Source: Treponema sp.
GTDB taxonomy: Bacteria; Spirochaetota; Spirochaetia; Treponematales; Treponemataceae
Assembly (NCBI GenBank): GCA_016288205.1
Contig: JAEEYO010000036.1
Location: 1-64,000 of the forward strand
DNA: 64,000 nucleotides
Direction: 5' to 3'
Within the stretch, counting starts at the first letter, position 1. The number at the start of each line of letters is the position of its first letter. The notes under the pieces are model-generated. The model was not told the origin of the DNA. It did no database searches and saw only the letters and a list, made by a program, of their open reading frames with translations. The position numbers were made by a program, and so were the translations under genes. This document shows positions 7,947-16,253 of this stretch, piece by piece.

Positions 7947-10598
7947 ATGACAAAACAGGCGGATTCTGGGGCACTCTTGACAGCAATTTGCCGTGCATTA
8001 AGCAACAGGAGCCGCCCACATCAACTCACAAGGCGCAAATCATCCGGCAAGCTGCGTACCGAAATCTTCGCTGTGTTTTATGCGCTTTCTTCCATATTAT
8101 TTACATCATTTTTTGCATCATGCAAAAGCGTGGTCAACCAGCCCATATCATTTGAAACTGACTCACCAAGCCAGGACGTGGGAGGACTCTTGCCCGAAAA
8201 GGTCTATATCCGCACCATGACCCAATCTTACTGCCAGTATTACGATTTCGTTCTGGTGGACGGCAGAATCTACAGCAAGAAAACCGGCGAGGGACATTGG
8301 GAGCTTTTTAAAAAGACGGGACTTCCATACAGCGCGCCCTCAAATTTTATGAACCGGTTCAAGACACCCGAAAGAATCTGCTCAATCTGTGCGGACGGAG
8401 ATTCCCTTTACGCGATGGATAGCGAAGGCTATCTCTATTACTGCTACCTGAATAAATTTTCCACGGCACCCTACATGCAATGGCTAAAAAGGCAGGGATT
8501 CCCGGCAAACAAACAGTTCCGCGTTACCGAGCTGATTCAGGACTTCCGCTCATGGTCAATGGGAGCAAGAAGAAGCGAAGTGATGTGGCAGGAGGACATC
8601 TACGGAAACCCCCACCACTACGGCACCATGGGAATTGAGACATATTATTTTCTGAGCGAGGACGGCAGGCAGATACGATTCTGTGACTCAGGACTTCCCC
8701 AGGACACAAGCCGCATAATCATGGGACCCAGGGACGGTGCGTTTATAAGCGAGTCTCTCAGCGCGTCGGCAAGCACTCTTTTTGTCATAGGGAACCAGGG
8801 AACCATGTACACGCGTCTGATTGATTTTGACACCATGGGCTGCGACCCAATTTTCTTCCAATATACATACGACCATCTTGAGCAGACATACACGGGAAGC
8901 GAATATCTTTCGAACTACTCTCCCTGGGCATTACCGGCAGAGTACTGGAAGGAACAGCCTAAAATAAATCTCAGGGGAAAGGCACGGCTCACATCCCTAA
9001 TTTCCATCGCGCAGAACGGACAGGGAAACGCGGCGAGGGAGCTCAGGGTTGCCGGAACCGACGAAAACGGAAACGTGGGATATTACAGCAAGATGATTTT
9101 TGACGAGGAATGGACATTCCACAAAGCACCGCTGCGGCTTTCAAAAGATGTATTCCTTGATCCGACGAAATCTGAAACCACCGGCACAAAAAATTTTTCG
9201 CTCAAGGGGCAGCTTTATAAGAACGGAGTCATACTCAGGGATGTCTCATGCACGGTTTCCGACATTGATCTTTCTTCCACCGACGACTGCACGCTCACCA
9301 TAAGACGCGGCGGAGAGGAATTCAAATGCAAGCTGTTCATGGTGGAAAAATGGACCTATGTAATCCGCGACGATCCGGGAAGAGACGGAAGTTCCAGGAC
9401 ATATTACGTCACGCCCGAGCTTGACATAAACGATGCGCAATCTCTAAGCGATGAATTCAAGAATCTGATTCTGGATATGTTCGACGGCAAAAATCACAAG
9501 CTCTTCACATTCTCATCCGAAGCCACGAACCGATATTTCCACATGACCATCACCGGCAAGGACAACAGCACTTTCTTCGCACCTGAAGAGCCGAATGAAT
9601 ACACGGTTTTCGTCTCTGACTCAGCGGCGGCCATGATTGACGCGGACACATTCAAGCATTTCCATTCCTTCATGCAGCCGTCACTCCAAAAATGCGTCTC
9701 GGAGGAGCTTGTACTCGAAAGCGACAGAATTTACACCGTGAGCGACCGCAGCGAGATAGAGAAAAAAATCAAGGCGAACGAGGACTACCTGAAGGAACTC
9801 AAACTTGTGCGCAACAACTACATTGACATGCGGAACTCCACACAAATTTCACGCTGGGGATATTCGGCGGTGGAGCTTTTTACGAAAATCACTTTTTTGA
9901 ACCACCTGAATTTCCCTAAAATCAAGCAGGTTACATCGGTGGGCGGCGACCTCCTTCAAACCATAGTGCAGTCTTTGGCGGATATGGCGGAGCACATGAC
10001 ATGGTCCTACGATAACGTCTGCGACCTTGTTTCCATGAGAATAAAGCGGTACAAAGAGCTGATTGAGTCCTTCGACAATGGAGAATTCCTCACGAAGCTT
10101 CCCAAAAATCTGCTGAACTCCTACCCGGAATACTATCAACTCGTGGACATGCCCAAACTTGCGACCGGCGACGGATTTTCTGACGGCGTGAACTATGCGA
10201 GAATGGTAGACATAATCCCCTACTTTCCGGGTTACTTCATCATACACGAGAACGGAGACACGACCCTTGTGATGCTGAAAAATACGGCCAGCGCAATCTC
10301 GAAATATATCCGCGAGCATGAGGGTGAAAATATTTCGGATTCCCTGAAAAACGATCCGCTGGAACTCAAGGCTGAGTTTATGACTTTCAGCGCGCAGGAC
10401 AAAAACAACCGAGTACTGATTGACATGCATGACAGGCGCTACGAGTACAAGGACGGAAGACTGATTTGGGACGGTGACATGCTGACCGTAAAAATACAGA
10501 CCGCGGTGTTTACCGAGCACGAGATCTTTAAAGGAAAAGTGGAAAGAGGAACTATGAAAGTGCAGCGCTCACTCCTCATTCCTAACATCGAAATATAA
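7947..10598 (+). CDS. Large hypothetical lipoprotein
   Basis: This 883-residue protein is not recognised. A hydrophobic stretch (FAVFYALSSILFTSFFASC) ends in a lipobox-like FAS-C at about residue 59, so it is probably lipid-anchored. The stretch before it (about 40 basic residues) is unusually long, and no nearer ATG, GTG or TTG start with a ribosome site was found. The first 400 residues read like irregular repeats with short beta strands (for example YSKKTGEGHWELFKK and YAMDSEGYLYYCY), suggesting a propeller. Later parts include a Lys/Glu helical segment near residue 600. It overlaps no neighbour and precedes the thioesterase by 20 bp. Confidence 0.7.
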   Translation: MTKQADSGALLTAICRALSNRSRPHQLTRRKSSGKLRTEIFAVFYALSSILFTSFFASCKSVVNQPISFETDSPSQDVGGLLPEKVYIRTMTQSYCQYYDFVLVDGRIYSKKTGEGHWELFKKTGLPYSAPSNFMNRFKTPERICSICADGDSLYAMDSEGYLYYCYLNKFSTAPYMQWLKRQGFPANKQFRVTELIQDFRSWSMGARRSEVMWQEDIYGNPHHYGTMGIETYYFLSEDGRQIRFCDSGLPQDTSRIIMGPRDGAFISESLSASASTLFVIGNQGTMYTRLIDFDTMGCDPIFFQYTYDHLEQTYTGSEYLSNYSPWALPAEYWKEQPKINLRGKARLTSLISIAQNGQGNAARELRVAGTDENGNVGYYSKMIFDEEWTFHKAPLRLSKDVFLDPTKSETTGTKNFSLKGQLYKNGVILRDVSCTVSDIDLSSTDDCTLTIRRGGEEFKCKLFMVEKWTYVIRDDPGRDGSSRTYYVTPELDINDAQSLSDEFKNLILDMFDGKNHKLFTFSSEATNRYFHMTITGKDNSTFFAPEEPNEYTVFVSDSAAAMIDADTFKHFHSFMQPSLQKCVSEELVLESDRIYTVSDRSEIEKKIKANEDYLKELKLVRNNYIDMRNSTQISRWGYSAVELFTKITFLNHLNFPKIKQVTSVGGDLLQTIVQSLADMAEHMTWSYDNVCDLVSMRIKRYKELIESFDNGEFLTKLPKNLLNSYPEYYQLVDMPKLATGDGFSDGVNYARMVDIIPYFPGYFIIHENGDTTLVMLKNTASAISKYIREHEGENISDSLKNDPLELKAEFMTFSAQDKNNRVLIDMHDRRYEYKDGRLIWDGDMLTVKIQTAVFTEHEIFKGKVERGTMKVQRSLLIPNIEI

Positions 10599-10618
10599 AA
10601 CCCAAAGGAGATTGTATT

Positions 10619-11038
10619 ATGGAAAAATATTTGCATAAGGTGGCTTATTACGAGACGGACAAGATGGGCATAACGCACCACTCGAACTACATCAGATGGA
10701 TGGAAGAGGCTCGCGTGGATTTTCTGGACAAAGTCGGCTGGGGATTCCGGAAGATGGAGGAAAGCGGGCTTGCGTCTCCAGTGCTCAACATTCAGTGCTC
10801 ATACAAACGAAGCACGACCTTCGACGACACGGTTGAAATCACCACGTACATAAAGGAAATCGGGACGCTCAGGATGACCATCGGATACGAGATGCGTAAG
10901 GCCGGTGCAAGCGAGATTGTCTGCACGGGATTTTCCGAGCACTGTTTTTTTGGAAGCGACGGCCGCCCCGTAAGGCTGGAAAAAGACCTCCCAGATTTTT
11001 ACGAGGCGATGAAAGCACACTTACGAGTTGCGAGTTGA
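10619..11038 (+). CDS. Acyl-CoA thioesterase, YbgC/FadM hotdog family
   Basis: The 139-residue protein shows the single hotdog domain of 4HBT thioesterases. YYETDKMGITHHSNYIRWMEEARVDFL contains the catalytic-loop Asp and the following H-N-Y motif. These enzymes hydrolyse acyl-CoA or related thioesters. AAAGGAG lies 8 bp before the ATG. It follows the large lipoprotein gene closely and may share its transcript. The last residues and the stop codon lie in a CGAGTTG-type repeat, so the C-terminus (LRVAS) may be repeat-derived. Confidence 0.87.
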   Translation: MEKYLHKVAYYETDKMGITHHSNYIRWMEEARVDFLDKVGWGFRKMEESGLASPVLNIQCSYKRSTTFDDTVEITTYIKEIGTLRMTIGYEMRKAGASEIVCTGFSEHCFFGSDGRPVRLEKDLPDFYEAMKAHLRVAS

Positions 11039-11064
11039 AAACGGAGAGTGGAGAGTGGAAAGTT
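11031..11064 (+). repeat. Heptamer-type intergenic repeat, locus 1
   Basis: The thioesterase stop codon sits in GCGAGTTGAAAACGGAGAGTGG, followed by GAGAGTGGAAAGTTGA. The units are variants of the GAAAGTG/GAAAGTT heptamer seen at five other places in the window. Here the AGTTGA unit supplies the stop codon. Confidence 0.6.
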
Positions 11065-11103
11065 GATATCCTCTCTTCCTCTCCTGACTCCACTCAATTT
11101 TTC
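11046..11103 (+). terminator. Possible terminator after thioesterase gene
   Basis: GAGTGGAG pairs exactly with CTCCACTC across a 34-base loop and is followed by AATTTTTTC. The left arm is part of the heptamer repeat. It lies between two convergent genes. The long loop makes this weaker than a classic terminator. Confidence 0.45.
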
Positions 11104-13280
11104 TTGATGGCGAATTTTCCGATCAGGGTCTTTATGTCGTTCCAGACTCCCGAGATGCCGTGCTCATTTTTTATTACAAGGACCAGGGCAAGCACAATCA
11201 ATGCAATCAGGATCAACAGCAGGATGACGCGCTTTACCGGGAATCTTTTCTGGGCGAAAGGATCCTTCAAGTCCAGGGTAGAATTTTTAGGACGGACAGC
11301 TGAATGACTCAGGACAGAACCCAGCTTGATGTTGATTCTGACATTTCCGTTCACGGCCCAACCGGATGCGTCCAAAATGGGTGCGATGTTCCTTTGGCGG
11401 AGCTTCGTCCAAGCGATGAACATTGAGGGAAGTGAAATCAGCAGGATGAGCCCCACGATGCCGAGCGGAATCCATGCACCGAGCCCGAAGAACGCCTGGA
11501 GCAATCCTCCCACCACAGTTGCGATTCCTGTAAACGCTACGGAGATTGCGGCTATGGTTCCCACGTCAATCTTCTTGGACGAGGCGGCTGCATTGGTCGC
11601 GGCTTCCGTCGGTTTTTCAACTGCGGCACTCATCTTCTCGGACACTTTTCCCTCAGCGTCGCTCGCTGCCTTGGTGATTTTGTCCTGAATCAGATGCGCG
11701 ACTTTTTTGTAAGGGCTCCAGAACGCCTCCCTTATGCTGATCGGATTCTCAACGATTTTCGTAACGGTTGCGTCCCAGTCATTTCCGTCCCTGTCGTAGA
11801 AAAGTCCGTTGCGTCCCACAATCAGATTATCCCTGTTGCCGGAAGAGACCATAGCCGCTATCTGCATTTTCTCTCCGGTTCCCTGCTTCACACAATTACA
11901 ATATAAAAGGAAGCATTGCGAGAGAGGAGACATTGCGGAATGTTTTGCCTCATCAACCACGCGGAAACACAAATCAAGGGAGAGACCGTCAATGTAAAGA
12001 GTACCGCACTGGAAAACCGCCGGTGTCTCAGGATTGTAGAACTCCTCGAAAGAGACATAATTTTTTAGGAGCCGCACAAAATCACGACGCAGAAGAAGCA
12101 TCTTTTTCAGGTCGCGCGTTGCAAGAGCAATCGGGGGCTGTTTTTCCTCCTCGCTCAAAAGATGGTCGATTATCTGCTCCGAGTCCGACGCAAGGATTTC
12201 GTCTATGCGCTCAATGCTCAGTCCGCTCGCCGTGTTCTCAGGACGCGACGCATACCAAGCCATGTATGGGGCGAAATCAGCCTCAAGTTTTTTCCACTCG
12301 GATTCGGAAAGGGTCTTTTTGTCCTCGCCGTAAAATGCGCCCACCGTGGATTTTTTGAACGCCGCCATTTTTTCAGCCCACGCAGGATTTATGCCCTGAG
12401 TCAAGGGAAGAAGCCCGTCCTTGTTTTCGGCAAGCGGAAGAAGCGAGAGTTTCTCCACGTCAAGGGACTCGTCCATCAGGGTCAAATCTTTTTCGTGCAG
12501 ATTTTTCGAAAGGTCAGACGAATAGGAGTCAAGGGAGCAGCGGAGGAAATACTCGTTGATTTTATCCTTGACCGCCATGTATGAGGATGCAGCGGAATCG
12601 GTCGCAAGTTTCAGGAAGAACACGTCGGATGAGTCTTTGCCGGCTTCTGCCCTCCACTCATGGATTGCCCTGAGGTCCCCGAAAAATGCCGTGAACTGCT
12701 CGCGGGTGATTCCCTTTACGCCGGAAATGTCGTCCTCACCTCCCGTGGCTGCGATTATGTCCGAGACAACCGACGCTGCGCTCTCATCTTTTACGGTCTC
12801 CTTGGGAAGCACCTTGTCCCCGTTCAGTACGGAGGGTGAAAAAAGCCTGTCATCAGCGGCAAGATCGGAAAGCGTAAGGCTCGTATTCTCACCCTTTCCA
12901 AGAATCTCAAGCACGGCTGTGGCGGAGGATTTCGGCGAATGTCCGCAATCAAAAGGCTCGTCGCTCATCGCATCAAGGGGGATTGAGTCACCGGCCTCCA
13001 TAATCACTTCGGGACGGCTGAAATATTTTTTTACGTAATCAACGGCGGAAAGAATCTCAGGCACACGGACACGTCCATTGCTGTCAAGGTCAAGGGCCTT
13101 CAAGGTCTCTTCATCCATCTCAAGTCCGCTCACGGGGCATGAGAGAGCCACCCAGAGTTTCTGATCCAGCTTGGAAAGATTCAGCACGTCGTCAATGTTC
13201 CGGATCTGAAGCTGCATCAGGCCGCCTACCTGAACGAAGTGCCACACATGATTGTCAGTCACAAATTTCTTTATCTTCAT
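11094..13280 (-). CDS. EF-hand-containing membrane protein, function unknown
   Basis: The 728-residue protein has an exact EF-hand loop near residue 65: DLDSNGRVRVPE (D-x-D-x-N-G-x-V-x-x-x-E), so calcium binding is likely. It has no signal peptide. The central part is helical and acidic. The C-terminal 170 residues hold several membrane segments (AAISVAFTGIATVVGGLLQ, IPLGIVGLILLISLPSMFI and VILLLILIALIVLALVLVI). The large N-terminal part is probably cytoplasmic and tail-anchored. The gene is on its own, convergent with the thioesterase and close downstream of dapB on the same strand. I do not recognise the family. Confidence 0.75.
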   Translation of the reverse strand: MKIKKFVTDNHVWHFVQVGGLMQLQIRNIDDVLNLSKLDQKLWVALSCPVSGLEMDEETLKALDLDSNGRVRVPEILSAVDYVKKYFSRPEVIMEAGDSIPLDAMSDEPFDCGHSPKSSATAVLEILGKGENTSLTLSDLAADDRLFSPSVLNGDKVLPKETVKDESAASVVSDIIAATGGEDDISGVKGITREQFTAFFGDLRAIHEWRAEAGKDSSDVFFLKLATDSAASSYMAVKDKINEYFLRCSLDSYSSDLSKNLHEKDLTLMDESLDVEKLSLLPLAENKDGLLPLTQGINPAWAEKMAAFKKSTVGAFYGEDKKTLSESEWKKLEADFAPYMAWYASRPENTASGLSIERIDEILASDSEQIIDHLLSEEEKQPPIALATRDLKKMLLLRRDFVRLLKNYVSFEEFYNPETPAVFQCGTLYIDGLSLDLCFRVVDEAKHSAMSPLSQCFLLYCNCVKQGTGEKMQIAAMVSSGNRDNLIVGRNGLFYDRDGNDWDATVTKIVENPISIREAFWSPYKKVAHLIQDKITKAASDAEGKVSEKMSAAVEKPTEAATNAAASSKKIDVGTIAAISVAFTGIATVVGGLLQAFFGLGAWIPLGIVGLILLISLPSMFIAWTKLRQRNIAPILDASGWAVNGNVRINIKLGSVLSHSAVRPKNSTLDLKDPFAQKRFPVKRVILLLILIALIVLALVLVIKNEHGISGVWNDIKTLIGKFAIKKN

Positions 13281-13321
13281 ATTATCTCCATGCGCTCCTG
13301 TCTTTTCGCCGCCAAATTAAA

Positions 13322-14113
13322 TCAGAACATTCCGGGGAACACGTCGCTCATTCCGTAGAGACGGCCAGACTTCAAAGTTCCGTCGGAAAGAAGCTTGCTC
13401 AGGTTTTCAAGAGCATGTACCGCACCACAAGCGAATCCCTGTCTGCTTCGGGCCGTGTGTGTGAGCTCAATCGTGTCGGCAGTGCTGTCAAAAAATACTG
13501 TGTGGGTTCCGGGCACGGTTCCGCATCTTGTTGAAGAGACGTGGAGCTGGTTCGGCTCCGGCTTTGAATGGAACGCGTCAGTAACAAGCTCGGTCTTGCG
13601 CTTGCATCCGGCAAGGACTCTTTTCGCAATGTCTATGGCTGTTCCCGACGGACTGTCCGCTTTCTGATTATGGTGCATCTCCCAGACTGCGACATCATAT
13701 TCGGAGAAACTGTTCATGAGTTTTGCGGCCTCCTCCACAATGCGGTAGAACATGTTCACGCCGATTGAAAAATTAGCGCTGTGCATTATGGTTCCGCCGG
13801 TTTTTGCGGCAAGGGAGGCGACCTCATCCATCTTGTCATTCCAGCCTGTTGAGCCGACGACCAGGGGAAGTTTTGTTGGCAAAAGAGCCGAGATGTTTCC
13901 CATTACAGAAGCCGGGGAAGTAAATTCGATTATGCCCTCCGCGCCGCTTTTCAAAACAGATTCCGTAACGGCATTTCCGTCTCCGGACGCAACCTTGCAC
14001 GTGGCATCGGGAGCAAAGGGATCCACGGTGGCGACAATCTCATGTCCGAGCTTAAGCGCCTCCTTCTCTATCATGTGTCCCATCTTTCCATAACCGACCA
14101 AAGCAATCTTCAT
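13322..14113 (-). CDS. dapB: 4-hydroxy-tetrahydrodipicolinate reductase
   Basis: This 263-residue enzyme performs the NAD(P)H-dependent reduction in the lysine/diaminopimelate pathway, which supplies peptidoglycan precursors. The nucleotide-binding start is VGYGKMGHMI. VVGSTGW and SANFSIGVN follow, and the signature EMHHNQKADSPSGTA matches the E(L/A)HHxxKxDAPSGTA catalytic motif. Length is normal. AGGAGGA lies just before the ATG. A back-to-back promoter pair separates it from the divergent gene at 14282. Confidence 0.95.
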   Translation of the reverse strand: MKIALVGYGKMGHMIEKEALKLGHEIVATVDPFAPDATCKVASGDGNAVTESVLKSGAEGIIEFTSPASVMGNISALLPTKLPLVVGSTGWNDKMDEVASLAAKTGGTIMHSANFSIGVNMFYRIVEEAAKLMNSFSEYDVAVWEMHHNQKADSPSGTAIDIAKRVLAGCKRKTELVTDAFHSKPEPNQLHVSSTRCGTVPGTHTVFFDSTADTIELTHTARSRQGFACGAVHALENLSKLLSDGTLKSGRLYGMSDVFPGMF

Positions 14114-14147
14114 AAAATCCTCCTCACAGAAGTCAAACTGTAATGAA

Positions 14148-14176
14148 AATTTACCACAAATTAACAGATTTGTCTA
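14148..14176 (-). promoter_or_regulatory. Promoter for dapB
   Basis: On the minus strand TAGACA and TAAATT are separated by 17 bp, ending about 35 bp before the dapB start. It abuts the divergent promoter of the next operon, so the two may compete for polymerase. Confidence 0.5.
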
Positions 14177-14187
14177 TTGAGGTGAAT

Positions 14188-14215
14188 TAAAGTTTATAGT
14201 AAAATATGCCGATAA
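14188..14215 (+). promoter_or_regulatory. Sigma28 (FliA/WhiG) promoter
   Basis: TAAAGTTT, 12 bases, then GCCGATAA. Both halves match the sigma28 consensus TAAAGTTT-N11-GCCGATAA exactly; only the spacer is one base longer. A sigma70-like TTGAGG-N17-TAAAAT (14177-14205) overlaps it. The position, about 66 bp before the ATG at 14282, is right for driving the membrane protein, Nudix and lipoprotein genes. Confidence 0.7.
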
Positions 14216-14281
14216 GAAATTGGGAATTTGTTTGCTTCGCCATGAGACGGAGCGGATTTTTTCCCGAGGGGAAGTACTATT

Positions 14282-14776
14282 ATGGAACAATTTTACTGTC
14301 TTTCGGTGGTTCTGAACATTTTGGCGGGTCTCATACTTGTTTATGGAATGGATTTGACTAAAAAAAACACGGAGCTGGATGTCGCGGACAACACACAGGA
14401 CACGGAGGATTTCAGCAAAGACGAGTCACAGAGAAAACTCATCCCAGGAATCAGGCTTCCCAAAAATCTGAGCGGGCTCAACTCAAAGGGACTCAGGCTT
14501 GTGGCGGGAATTGCGACCGCTGGCATCGGACTCATAAAGTTTTTTTGCTCGTACAGAAGCATACCGGTTCTCGGAGATTTGATTCCGTCGATTGTCGGAA
14601 TGGCGGGCGGTGTGTCCATATTGATTGAATATTATGCCGCGAATGTCACCGACGAGGATTTTGAGCTTTCAGACAATCTGCAGGCAATCTTCATAATCCC
14701 AAGAAAATACATTGGAGTTGCGTGTCTCGCTGCTGCCCTGCTCCACTTTCTCTTCCCGCGCGCAATCTTCCTCTAG
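14282..14776 (+). CDS. Hypothetical membrane protein, probable sigma28 regulon member
   Basis: This 164-residue protein is not recognised. Hydrophobic segments lie near residues 5-22, 75-92, 98-118 and 143-162. A hydrophilic acidic and basic linker (LTKKNTELDVADNTQDTEDF) separates the first from the rest. AGGGGAAG lies 10 bp before the ATG. Its promoter is a near-perfect sigma28 site, which suggests expression with motility or chemotaxis genes. A Nudix gene follows 27 bp downstream and an SH3 lipoprotein after that, probably on the same transcript. Confidence 0.72.
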   Translation: MEQFYCLSVVLNILAGLILVYGMDLTKKNTELDVADNTQDTEDFSKDESQRKLIPGIRLPKNLSGLNSKGLRLVAGIATAGIGLIKFFCSYRSIPVLGDLIPSIVGMAGGVSILIEYYAANVTDEDFELSDNLQAIFIIPRKYIGVACLAAALLHFLFPRAIFL

Positions 14777-14803
14777 GATTCGGTACGGCGGAGGATCGGA
14801 AAA

Positions 14804-15220
14804 ATGGCTAAGACATCAGTTGCAGGAATAGCGGTGAATGGAAGCAAAGTTTTGATAGCCCACAGAAATCCCACGGGACAGATGGGCGGTCGATGGGAAT
14901 TCCCAGGCGGAAAGGTTGACGGAGACGAAAGCGACACGGAAGCCCTCAGCAGGGAATATGGCGAGGAATTCGGCATAGAAATCAATGTGGGAAAGCAGAT
15001 TGCAAGCGCATCATTTGAGCACAACGGAGAGACTGTGAATCTGCACGCATACGAAATCCACGTGCCCCACGACGGAACAGAAAAAAAATATGAGCTTACG
15101 GAACACAGCGAATACAGATGGGCCGACATAAATGAGATTGAGAACCTGAACTTCGTGGACAGCGACATGAAGCTTTATCCCGACGTAAAAAAATTTGTTC
15201 TCGGAACTTCGCTTTCTTGA
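14804..15220 (+). CDS. Nudix hydrolase, MutT-like
   Basis: The 138-residue protein carries a complete Nudix box, GGKVDGDESDTEALSREYGEEFGI (G-x5-E-x7-R-E-x2-E-E-x-G-U), so it should hydrolyse a nucleoside diphosphate-linked substrate using Mg2+. GGRWEFPGGK directly before the box is typical of the MutT group that cleans up 8-oxo-dGTP, but substrate is not certain. GGAGGA lies before the ATG. It is the second gene of the 14282 operon. Confidence 0.88.
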   Translation: MAKTSVAGIAVNGSKVLIAHRNPTGQMGGRWEFPGGKVDGDESDTEALSREYGEEFGIEINVGKQIASASFEHNGETVNLHAYEIHVPHDGTEKKYELTEHSEYRWADINEIENLNFVDSDMKLYPDVKKFVLGTSLS

Positions 15221-15232
15221 GGAGGAATCCAA

Positions 15233-15625
15233 ATGAAACTAACGCATCAAAAAATCCGCATACTGATTCCTTTCCTCATTGTGATTTTCAGTCTCAGCTC
15301 ATGCAACAGAAAACGTGAGATTAAAATTGAGACAGAAGACCCGCTCGCACTCACTCCCGGCATTGAATGGGCCGTCATAAAGGAACCCTATGCCGCTCTC
15401 AGGGAAGAAGCATCCTATGAAAGCAACGTCGTCTCTCACGCACGAAGAGGCGAAATCCTCCTGATTACCGGAAAGACCTACCTTTCAACCGGAAGCGGAA
15501 AAAACAAGAGGATTGTGACATGGTATTGTTTTGACGAGGGCTGGCTAGACGAAAGCTGCATGGACATCTACGACAACAAGATGAAGGCCGAAAAAGAAGC
15601 GTCAAAGATGGAAAGCGAAAAGTAG
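15233..15625 (+). CDS. Small lipoprotein with SH3-like domain
   Basis: The signal sequence ends in LSSC (C near residue 24), a good lipobox, so the 130-residue protein should be membrane-anchored. The mature part has an SH3-like pattern (AALREEASYESNVVSHARRGEILLITGK ... WYCFDEGWLDESCM), as found in many envelope-associated spirochaete proteins. AGGAGG lies about 7 bp before the ATG. It is third in the sigma28-driven operon, 12 bp after the Nudix stop. Its own stop codon, in AAAGTAG, runs into the heptamer repeat that follows. Confidence 0.8.
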   Translation: MKLTHQKIRILIPFLIVIFSLSSCNRKREIKIETEDPLALTPGIEWAVIKEPYAALREEASYESNVVSHARRGEILLITGKTYLSTGSGKNKRIVTWYCFDEGWLDESCMDIYDNKMKAEKEASKMESEK

Positions 15626-15677
15626 AGAAAGTGTAGAAAGTGGAAAGCTGAAAACGGAAAGTGGAAAGCTGAAAACT
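15619..15677 (+). repeat. Heptamer-type intergenic repeat, locus 2
   Basis: Degenerate tandem units GAAAGTG, GAAAGTGGAAAGCTGAAAAC and GAAAGTGGAAAGCTG begin at the lipoprotein stop codon and run into the 388-bp duplicated block. Confidence 0.6.
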
Positions 15678-15865
15678 AACCGTCGAAATAAGATTGTTTT
15701 AAAATGATTTTGGTTGCAAGTTTTTGTGTTTTTCCACAAAGTGGAAAATGGGAGCATTGCGACCAAACAAAAACTTGAAGAGCAAGCTTAGCTTGCGACG
15801 AGGAACAATATATGACATGGCAGCAGACGATAGATGAAGAGAAAGATATCGCATTTGAGGAGGGG
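15666..15865 (+). repeat. Direct repeat copy A (388-bp period)
   Basis: About 200 bp, from GCTGAAAACTAACCG to GATATCGCATTTGAGGA, is repeated almost identically 388 bp downstream. It includes the 66-nt structured element, a GCAAG/CTTGC palindrome, a GAGGAA ribosome site and the first 17 or so codons of the short ORF. This points to a recent tandem duplication. Confidence 0.85.
15712..15777 (+). ncRNA. 66-nt structured element, copy 1
   Basis: Three pairings are possible. GGTTGCAA pairs with TTGCGACC. CAAGTTTTTGT pairs with ACAAAAACTTG (11 bp). TTTTCCAC pairs with GTGGAAAA around an AAA loop. The first two overlap by three bases and interleave, so they are either a pseudoknot or alternative states. 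The U-G pair in the first stem works only in plus-strand RNA. It lies 34 bp before a short ORF with a good ribosome site. It could be a leader structure or part of a mobile-element end. Confidence 0.5.
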
Positions 15866-16039
15866 AAGTCCGAAGGTCTCGCAGAGGGGGTAAAACTTGG
15901 GATTGAGCAAGGTATTGAACAAGGTATTGAGCGTGCGAAAATCGAATATGCGAAAGCGATGCTTGCTGACGGTGTGGATGTGAATTTGATCGCCAAATAT
16001 ACTGGTCTCTCTGTTGAAAAGTTGAAAACGGAAAGTTGA
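15812..16039 (+). CDS. Short ORF resembling an Rpn (PD-(D/E)XK transposase-like nuclease) C-terminal tail
   Basis: 75 residues: MTWQQTIDEEKDIAFEEGKSEG, then glycine-spaced GIEQGIEQGIER units and an AKAMLADGVDVNLIAKYTGLSVE ending. This is the usual C-terminal tail of Rpn-family proteins (helical xEGxxxG repeats followed by a small 'GLSxEQI' helix pair); the nuclease domain is absent. It has GAGGAA 8 bp before its ATG, so it can be translated on its own. The last codons (VEKLKTES) and the TGA lie in the heptamer repeat. It may be a remnant of a larger gene or a stand-alone small protein. Confidence 0.5.
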   Translation: MTWQQTIDEEKDIAFEEGKSEGLAEGVKLGIEQGIEQGIERAKIEYAKAMLADGVDVNLIAKYTGLSVEKLKTES

Positions 16040-16066
16040 AAGTTGAAAGCTGAAAGCTGAAAACTA
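16018..16066 (+). repeat. Heptamer-type intergenic repeat, locus 3
   Basis: GAAAAGTTGAAAACGGAAAGTTGAAAGTTGAAAGCTGAAAGCTGAAAAC-type units overlap the end of the preceding short ORF. The ORF's TGA is supplied by an AAAGTTGA unit. Confidence 0.65.
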
Positions 16067-16253
16067 ACCGTCGAAATAAGATTGTTTTAAAACGATTTTG
16101 GTTGCAAGTTTTTGTGTTTTTCCACAAAATGGAAAATGGGAGCATTGCGACCAAACAAAAACTTGAAGAGCAAGCTTAGCTTGCGACGAGGAACAATATA
16201 TGACATGGCAGCAGACTATAGATGAAGAGAAAGACATCGCATTTGAGGAAGGG
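16054..16253 (+). repeat. Direct repeat copy B (388-bp period)
   Basis: This is the second copy of the block at 15666, with a handful of base changes. A diverged third copy of just the structured element occurs at 16517. The coding parts downstream of the repeats have diverged more than the leader. Confidence 0.85.
16100..16165 (+). ncRNA. 66-nt structured element, copy 2
   Basis: Same length and same three pairings as copy 1. The only change in the stems is one closing base of the central hairpin (ATGGAAAA in place of GTGGAAAA). It lies 34 bp before the second short ORF. Confidence 0.5.
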
